Shown: piece after piece, positions 8,601 to 13,280 of the stretch | How positions within the stretch are numbered: position 1 is the stretch's first letter | Layout of the letters: each line of letters begins with the position of its first letter | NCBI GenBank assembly: GCA_023436425.1 | Contig: JAEZJD010000192.1 | Location: forward strand, 1-13,280 | Length of the DNA: 13,280 nucleotides | DNA from: Bacteroidota bacterium | GTDB lineage: Bacteria > Bacteroidota > Bacteroidia > Chitinophagales > Chitinophagaceae | Reading direction: 5' to 3' | Notes under the pieces: model-generated | Told to the model about the DNA's origin: nothing | The model's input: the letters and a program-made list of their open reading frames with translations, nothing else | Database searches by the model: none | Made by a program: the position numbers and the translations under genes

Positions 8601-11600
8601 TGGCTGCAGGATCCGTTTGTAAATAAACCAAACAGCACCGGCGGCGAGCTTTATTTCAACTTGGGAAACATATCCGAGGATGTGTTGAAAGATGGGAAAC
8701 GCCAATATGAGAATGGCTTGCCGGGTGCAACACAAAGGAATGTTCCTGTTGACGAAACAGTTTGGGGTACAGTGCCTCGCAATCCTGTGCAGGTGACGAA
8801 TGCGTTCAGTAACGACCCCGCTGACCGTCCGTTTCAGGACGTAGGTTTCGATGGCTTGACTGATTCTGCAGAGAAAAGAAAATTTCAGCCTTTCCTAACC
8901 CAACTAGCTTCAACCGTGGGAACTGGTTCTGCTGCTTATCAGAAAGCTGCTAACGACCCGTCGAACGATAACTTCCGCGGATACCGCGACTATCCTGATG
9001 CAACAGGAATCCTGGAGCGCTATAAAGACATCAACAATCCGCACGGCAATTCGCCAATCGCAGGCGATCAGGACCAGTTCACAAATGCATTTACGCTTTA
9101 TCCTGATCAGGAAGAACTGAACCGGGACAATACTTTAAATGAAGTAGAAGAATATTTTCAATACAGGGTGGAATTGAAACCCCAAATGACCACTTTGACA
9201 AACAAGTACATCACCGACGTTCGTCAGGTGAAAGCTCGTTTGGCAGACGGCACTTCGCGGGATGAAACCTGGTATCTTTTCCGGATTCCTGTTAAGGATT
9301 ACGATGCAAAAGTGGGTAACATTCCCGACTTGAAATCGGTGCGGTTTGTTAGAATGTTCCTTACCAACTTCGAGGATTCAGCAGTTTTGCGTTTTGCAAA
9401 ACTGGAGTTGGTGAGAAACCAATGGAGAAAATTCACATACGAAGTTGACAACACAGGAACCTATACTCCGCTTCCCGCCAATGATCCTACATCAGTTGGC
9501 GTACTCGCAGTAAATGTGGAAGAAAACGACCGCCGCTATCCGATTCCTTATCGCATTCCTCCGGGCATTGAACGGCAGCAGCAAATCAGCAACAACAATA
9601 TTCAATTGTTGCAGAATGAACAATCTCTCAGTGTAAAGATTTGTAACCTGTTCCAGGGTGAGACTCGCGGTGTGTTCAAAACAATGAATTTAGATCTGAG
9701 GCAGTACGGTAAGATGTCTATGTTCATTCACATGGAATCTGCACGTCCACCGGGAGTAGATGTGCAAGCAGGAGATTTGAATGCGGTTGTGCGTATCGGA
9801 AACGATTTCGTGAGCAATTATTACGAAGTGAAAATTCCGCTTACACCAACAGTGTGGGGCTCGACAGATTCCCTTGCTATTTGGCCCGCACAAAATGAAC
9901 TCGACTTTGATCTCAGCACACTAACCAAACTGAAAGTTCGACGCAACAGTGCCAGTGTTTCTCCTTCCCAATATTATTCTGAAGTTGGACCCGACGGAAA
10001 GTCTTACGCAATTCTCGGCAATCCGAATCTTGGCGAAGTGCGAGGCATGTTTATGGGAGTTGAGAATGCCCAGCAAGAGACAGTTTGCGTAGAAACCTGG
10101 TTTAATGAAATGCGTTTATCACGCCTGAACGAACAAGGCGGTTATGCAGCAATTGGGCGTGTAGACATGCGCCTTGCCGATCTTGGAAACCTCACATTTG
10201 CCGGTACATACCGAAGCATGGGCTTTGGTACTTTGGAGCAGCGGGTGAATGAACGCAGCAAAGAAGATTTGAAGCAATACGACATCACCACAAGTTTAGA
10301 TCTTGGAAGGCTGTTGCCAAAAGCGGCTGCGGTTCAAATTCCTGTCTATGCGGGTATAAGCAAATCCACAAGTACTCCTGAATATGATCCTTACGACTTG
10401 GATTTGAAGTTGAAGGACAAAATATCAGGGTCTGCAAAACCTGACTCCATCAGAAGAGATGCTGTGGATGAAATCACTATTAAGACTCTTAACTTTACCA
10501 ATGTTAAAAGAACCACCCCGTTCGGACAAAAACCCCAGCTGTGGGATCTTTCAAATATCGACCTGAACTACTCGTTTGTACACCAGGAGCGTTCTAATCC
10601 TATCATTGAGTTGGAAGATGTGAAGCGTACAAGAGCTGCTGTAGGTTACAACTTTGCACCGCAACCCGGTTATGTTGAGCCCTTTAAAAAACTGATCAAG
10701 TCAAAGTCGCCGTGGTTATCACTTATTCGCGACTTCAATTTCAACTATAAACCATCGCTACTGTCTGTTCGGGCAGACGTTTTCCGGCAGTTTGGTGTGT
10801 TGCGCAACAGAAATGTGGGTTCGCCTTTTGCTCTGCCTGAGAATTACGACAAGTTTTTCTACTTCGACCGTTATTACAGCATGCGCTGGGATCTCACCCG
10901 CTCGCTTTCGTTCGATTTTAATGCTGTGAATAATGCAAGAGTGGATGAACCCTTCGGAAGATTGGACACTAAGGAAAAAAGAGACTCAGTAAAACAAAAC
11001 TTTTTGGATGGTGGACGCAACACGCATTACCATCATGATGCAACGCTCTCGTATAATTTGCCAACGTCTAAGTTTCCATTGCTCGACTGGACGACAGTGC
11101 GTGCAAGCTATACGGCAAAATACGATTGGCTAGCTGGTTCATTACTCACAAGAAGTCTCGGAAATACATTGTCAAACGGACAAAATAAGAATGCAACTGT
11201 TGATCTCGATTTTGAAAGGCTGTATAGCAAATGGCGCTTTTTGCAGGCTGTGAACAGCGACATTAAATTTCCTAAACCTCCGCCGCAGCCGCAAGTTGCC
11301 GACACATCATCAAAGAAAAAGAAAAGAATAAAAACACCGGGTGAACTGCCGCAGTTACCGGGAGCAGTTAAGTTTTTGGGTAGAATTGCTACTTCGCTGA
11401 AACGTGTAGGCATTCAATACAATGAAGATTTGGGGACGTTGTTACCAGGCTATTTAGATAGCACTCGGTTTCTCGGAATGAACATGAGAAATCAGAGACC
11501 CGGATGGAAGTATGCATTCGGCTATCAGCCGGATACAACAGACATCAACAACTTTGGTGCAATAGGATTGCTGACGCATGATTCTCTATTCAATGCATTG

Positions 11601-12782
11601 ATTCAACAACGGTATAATCAGCGTATCAATTTAACTGCGCAGATCTCTCCGTTCAGCGATTTGAATATTGATGTGACACTGGATCGGATGTTTGAAAAGA
11701 ACTACAATGAGCTGATGAAGGATACAACAGGTTTTGCGGGATTGAAGCGTTTGAATCCGTATGCCAGCGGCAGTTTCAGCATCAGCTTTATTTCTTACCA
11801 AACCTTGTTCACGAGTTTTGATCCTAACGAAGTTTCAGATCTGTTTAGAAAATTTGAAACGAATCGTGCGGCTCTTTCGCAACGTCTTGCAAAGCTGAAT
11901 CCTTACGCTAATCAAGCAATCAATCAGGGTGGTTACATTGACGGTTACACACGCTATGCACAGGATGTGGTAATCCCTGCCTTCGTTGCTGCGTACACCA
12001 ATAAGGACCCGAATGAAGTTGCAGTGATAAAAAGTGCCAACCCCAATCTGCGTTCTAATCCATTTGGTGGTTTTCTGCCGAAGCCAAACTGGAACCTCAC
12101 TTACAATGGACTCTCGCGATTACCGGGAATGGAAAAAATATTTACCAGCTTCACTGTGCGTCATGGCTATAACAGCACGTTGAGCATGAACAATTTTACA
12201 ACAGCATTGCTTTTCCAGGATCCTTTCCACGCCGGTTATCCATATTTCCGCATGGACTCTGTCGGGTTTGTTCCATACTTCCTCGTTCCTAACGTAACTA
12301 TTCAGGAGGCGTTCAGTCCTTTGGTTGCTGTGGATATGACTTTTGTAAACCAGCTTTCTGCCCGTTTCGAATACAAGAAAAGCAGGCAATTGAGTTTGAG
12401 CCTTATTGATTATCAATTGGCAGAAAACAGATCCACGGAATACACTTTGGGCATTGATTGGCGAAAGAGAGGTTTGCCATTCCTGCGGAACGTGAAGATT
12501 GGCAAAAATGCGAAGCCTTTGGACAATGATGCCACGATGCGGTTTGATTTCAGTTTAAGAGATGATGCGACCGCCAACAGCAAACTGGATCAGAAACTCG
12601 CTTATGGTACAGCCGGACAGAAAGTGATTCGCATTGCTCCATCGATCGACTATGTGATGAACAACCGTGTGAACCTGAAATTCTACTTCGAACAAAACAG
12701 AACAATACCCAAAATTGCTACCACTGCGCCTTTGACAACAACAAGGGCAGGAGTGCAGGTGAGGGTAGCACTCACGCAGTAA
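5649..12782 (+). CDS. sprA: Cell surface protein SprA, type IX secretion system translocon
   Basis: SprA (Sov in Porphyromonas) is the giant outer-membrane beta-barrel through which the type IX system exports adhesins, enzymes and, in gliding species, motility proteins. At 2377 residues it matches the usual length of about 2400. A signal peptide is visible: a basic N-region, a hydrophobic stretch at about 18-30, and cleavage near APAYA-YY. Family-typical stretches include KPTGYVDIAAGYQGQ (about 158-172), YIDDFEGTKSSVDLR (820-834), WGGIMRNIDQTDFETSNIEFIEFW (about 962-985), GEVRGMFMGVEN (about 1463) and CVETWFNEMRLS (1480-1491). Alternating aromatic/polar strands continue to the C-terminus (RAGVQVRVALTQ). 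There is no C-terminal sorting domain, as expected for the channel itself. Only two cysteines occur, C1332 and C1480. A Pro/Lys-rich insert lies at about 1874-1895. The start is uncertain: GTG at 5649 or TTG at 5664 keep a basic N-region; the first ATG (5700) would remove it. Confidence 0.96.
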   Translation: MRGKDLAKNSTHSFGTLMVAIILSVLVAPAYAYYSPKQQQQDTLKYPLVDRRTDPYTSPKRSPFDFSDTSFVKRSIEYDPKTKQYYVVEKIGTQYYRTPATFSMREFVQLQGRKDEREYFRQRANLLSNLNRRNYKPKFGFNKDWVNRITGNGKVEIKPTGYVDIAAGYQGQNIKNPTLPERARKTGGFDFNQNAQLQVDANIGDKIKLPINYNTLANFEFENQLKLDYQGKEDEILKTFQAGNISFSNKGTLIPGAQSLFGIKSQLQFGKLYVTGVLANQRSQRQSLGLQGSSATQNFSIRGDEYEENRHFLMSQYFRNHYNIAMKDLPLVRSNVQIMRVEVWVTNRTGATTETRDVVAFMDLGERGPYNSRWQGTGDSLPKNEANDLYATLKNTPGARNSTQVQSVLTGLGLAPVQDFEKTFARKLQPTDYYFNPQIGFLSLNQQLQPDEVLGVAFQYTYNGRIYQVGEFSQDVPPDSTGNSTKALFLKLLKATSQRPNLPLWDLMMKNVYSVGFGQLQRPDFQLNVTYEEPSKGDKRYLPPDDVLPQYKGTPILTLVNLDRLNNQNDPQPDGQFDYLENYTVISSQSRVIFPVLEPFGHDLDYVFPDQATASKYLIYPLYDTIKAIAQNFANLDRFKLVGRSKSAVNTGDYQLGFNIPRGSVSVTAGGQILQENIDYEINYDLGTLKVINPAIVNAGLPVQVQYENNAMYGLQTRNYLGLRLDYLVNRHLTVGGAFVRLGERPFFTKQGYGEDPIRNSMYGLDFDYRNDFPRLTKWLNKLPFYSTKAMSSITAYGEAAMLDPGHAREIGKGREGLVYIDDFEGTKSSVDLRFPLISWTMASTPQNAPDQNGNILFPEAVQTNDLAYGYNRAKLAWYNIEPVLQERKNANNPLRNNPSELSKPETRQVLMSELFPQRTNDLGQGLLTTFDLAFYPKERGPYNFNTNLDAAGRLRTPNKSWGGIMRNIDQTDFETSNIEFIEFWLQDPFVNKPNSTGGELYFNLGNISEDVLKDGKRQYENGLPGATQRNVPVDETVWGTVPRNPVQVTNAFSNDPADRPFQDVGFDGLTDSAEKRKFQPFLTQLASTVGTGSAAYQKAANDPSNDNFRGYRDYPDATGILERYKDINNPHGNSPIAGDQDQFTNAFTLYPDQEELNRDNTLNEVEEYFQYRVELKPQMTTLTNKYITDVRQVKARLADGTSRDETWYLFRIPVKDYDAKVGNIPDLKSVRFVRMFLTNFEDSAVLRFAKLELVRNQWRKFTYEVDNTGTYTPLPANDPTSVGVLAVNVEENDRRYPIPYRIPPGIERQQQISNNNIQLLQNEQSLSVKICNLFQGETRGVFKTMNLDLRQYGKMSMFIHMESARPPGVDVQAGDLNAVVRIGNDFVSNYYEVKIPLTPTVWGSTDSLAIWPAQNELDFDLSTLTKLKVRRNSASVSPSQYYSEVGPDGKSYAILGNPNLGEVRGMFMGVENAQQETVCVETWFNEMRLSRLNEQGGYAAIGRVDMRLADLGNLTFAGTYRSMGFGTLEQRVNERSKEDLKQYDITTSLDLGRLLPKAAAVQIPVYAGISKSTSTPEYDPYDLDLKLKDKISGSAKPDSIRRDAVDEITIKTLNFTNVKRTTPFGQKPQLWDLSNIDLNYSFVHQERSNPIIELEDVKRTRAAVGYNFAPQPGYVEPFKKLIKSKSPWLSLIRDFNFNYKPSLLSVRADVFRQFGVLRNRNVGSPFALPENYDKFFYFDRYYSMRWDLTRSLSFDFNAVNNARVDEPFGRLDTKEKRDSVKQNFLDGGRNTHYHHDATLSYNLPTSKFPLLDWTTVRASYTAKYDWLAGSLLTRSLGNTLSNGQNKNATVDLDFERLYSKWRFLQAVNSDIKFPKPPPQPQVADTSSKKKKRIKTPGELPQLPGAVKFLGRIATSLKRVGIQYNEDLGTLLPGYLDSTRFLGMNMRNQRPGWKYAFGYQPDTTDINNFGAIGLLTHDSLFNALIQQRYNQRINLTAQISPFSDLNIDVTLDRMFEKNYNELMKDTTGFAGLKRLNPYASGSFSISFISYQTLFTSFDPNEVSDLFRKFETNRAALSQRLAKLNPYANQAINQGGYIDGYTRYAQDVVIPAFVAAYTNKDPNEVAVIKSANPNLRSNPFGGFLPKPNWNLTYNGLSRLPGMEKIFTSFTVRHGYNSTLSMNNFTTALLFQDPFHAGYPYFRMDSVGFVPYFLVPNVTIQEAFSPLVAVDMTFVNQLSARFEYKKSRQLSLSLIDYQLAENRSTEYTLGIDWRKRGLPFLRNVKIGKNAKPLDNDATMRFDFSLRDDATANSKLDQKLAYGTAGQKVIRIAPSIDYVMNNRVNLKFYFEQNRTIPKIATTAPLTTTRAGVQVRVALTQ

Positions 12783-12854
12783 TGTAGATTGATCTCGGTT
12801 TTTCTGCGGAATACCTTTCTAGTCGGGAGAGGATGAGCTGTATTTTGAGCGGGA

Positions 12855-13205
12855 TTACTTTCTCAGAATTTTATCCATCGCTTTTCCTTTTGCCAGTTCG
12901 TCAATTAGTTTATCGAGGTAACGAATCTTTTGCATCAGTTTGTCCTTGATCTCTTCGACGCGATAACCGCAAATTACGCCTGTTATTTTTGAAGCATTTG
13001 GATTAATTTGAGGTGCCGCTCCGAAAAAATTTTCCAGGTCCGTTTTTTCAGTTAGTTGCTTTTGAAACGAAGCTTCGTTGTAGCCGGTAAGCCAAAAAAT
13101 TATTTCGTCCAATTCTTTTTTGCTTCGACCTTTTGCCTCTACCTTCTTTATGTACATGGGATATACATTGGCAAAAGGCATTTTGTATAATTTCTCTTTG
13201 ACCAT
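12855..13205 (-). CDS. DUF2200 family protein
   Basis: This 116-residue protein matches the DUF2200 family over its whole length. It begins with a KMPFANVYPMYIKKVEAKGRSK block (8-29), followed by ELDEIIFWLTGY (31-42) and FFGAAPQINPNASKITGVICGYRVEEI (64-90). It ends in the highly conserved helix IRYLDKLIDELAKGKAMDKILRK (94-116). There is no signal peptide or membrane segment, so it is cytoplasmic. It is basic and rich in helix. Its biochemical role is not known, and I infer none from its position. It converges on sprA with a 72-nt gap and is not part of that transcript. The ATG at 13205 gives the typical family N-terminus. Confidence 0.92.
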   Translation of the reverse strand: MVKEKLYKMPFANVYPMYIKKVEAKGRSKKELDEIIFWLTGYNEASFQKQLTEKTDLENFFGAAPQINPNASKITGVICGYRVEEIKDKLMQKIRYLDKLIDELAKGKAMDKILRK

Positions 13206-13280
13206 TGTTGTATTTGAGAGTTGTTTGAAAAATACTTTGAATTCTTGGTCTATTTTTTTTTGCGATGATTTCTAAAATTC

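Noticed and set aside
5649..12782. The giant gene as a secreted adhesin or a type IX substrate
   Set aside because: It lacks a C-terminal sorting domain and tandem adhesion repeats, and it matches SprA-typical motifs and length throughout.
12783..12854. Possible bidirectional terminator between sprA and the DUF2200 gene
   Set aside because: The convergent arrangement makes one likely, but I find no convincing GC-rich hairpin followed by a T-tract in these 72 bases.
1..13280. A novel defence, mobile or biosynthetic system
   Set aside because: All seven genes belong to known core or widespread families. No transposase, integrase, CRISPR, tRNA or toxin-antitoxin signature is visible on either strand.

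Overview
This window looks like a piece of chromosome from a member of the Bacteroidota, most likely in or near the Chitinophagaceae. The evidence is a full-length SprA (outer-membrane translocon of the type IX secretion system, found only in this phylum) directly behind ruvA. Gene starts lack Shine-Dalgarno sequences, non-coding gaps are AT-rich, and they contain short-period repeats. The family or genus cannot be fixed from the sequence alone.

Layout from left to right. Positions 1-885 (minus) carry the N-terminal 295 codons of an ATP-dependent DNA ligase that runs off the left edge. Positions 939-1958 (minus) encode its partner, a metallo-beta-lactamase-fold 'ligase-associated' exonuclease. 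The two form an operon, exonuclease first, and the rest of this known repair cassette (an Lhr-type helicase and a PdeM-type phosphoesterase) would be expected beyond position 1. Positions 1959-2027 are a small repeat-rich spacer holding an octamer array and an 18-bp perfect palindrome. Positions 2028-3179 (minus) encode a secreted protein with a type 1 periplasmic-binding-protein fold. It lies downstream of guaA (3274-4872, minus), the GMP synthase. A divergent spacer (4873-5041) separates guaA from ruvA (5042-5629, plus). ruvA is followed after 19 nt by the very large sprA (5649-12782, plus), which fills more than half of the window. A convergent DUF2200 gene (12855-13205, minus) closes the window.

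In function the window is mostly conserved core chromosome: DNA repair (ligase/exonuclease, RuvA), purine synthesis (GuaA) and protein export (SprA). I see no mobile element, prophage, CRISPR array, RNA gene or evidence of a new multi-gene system. The most notable observation is that GuaA is about 23 residues longer than usual, and the extra segment sits just before the catalytic His-Glu pair of its glutaminase domain. The DNA encoding the start of that segment is a run of four GTTGNCA-like heptamers. This resembles the short-period repeats in two spacers of the same window, so a repeat of intergenic type seems to have entered an essential gene in frame. A second notable point is that the 2377-residue SprA contains only two cysteines, each inside a conserved-looking motif.
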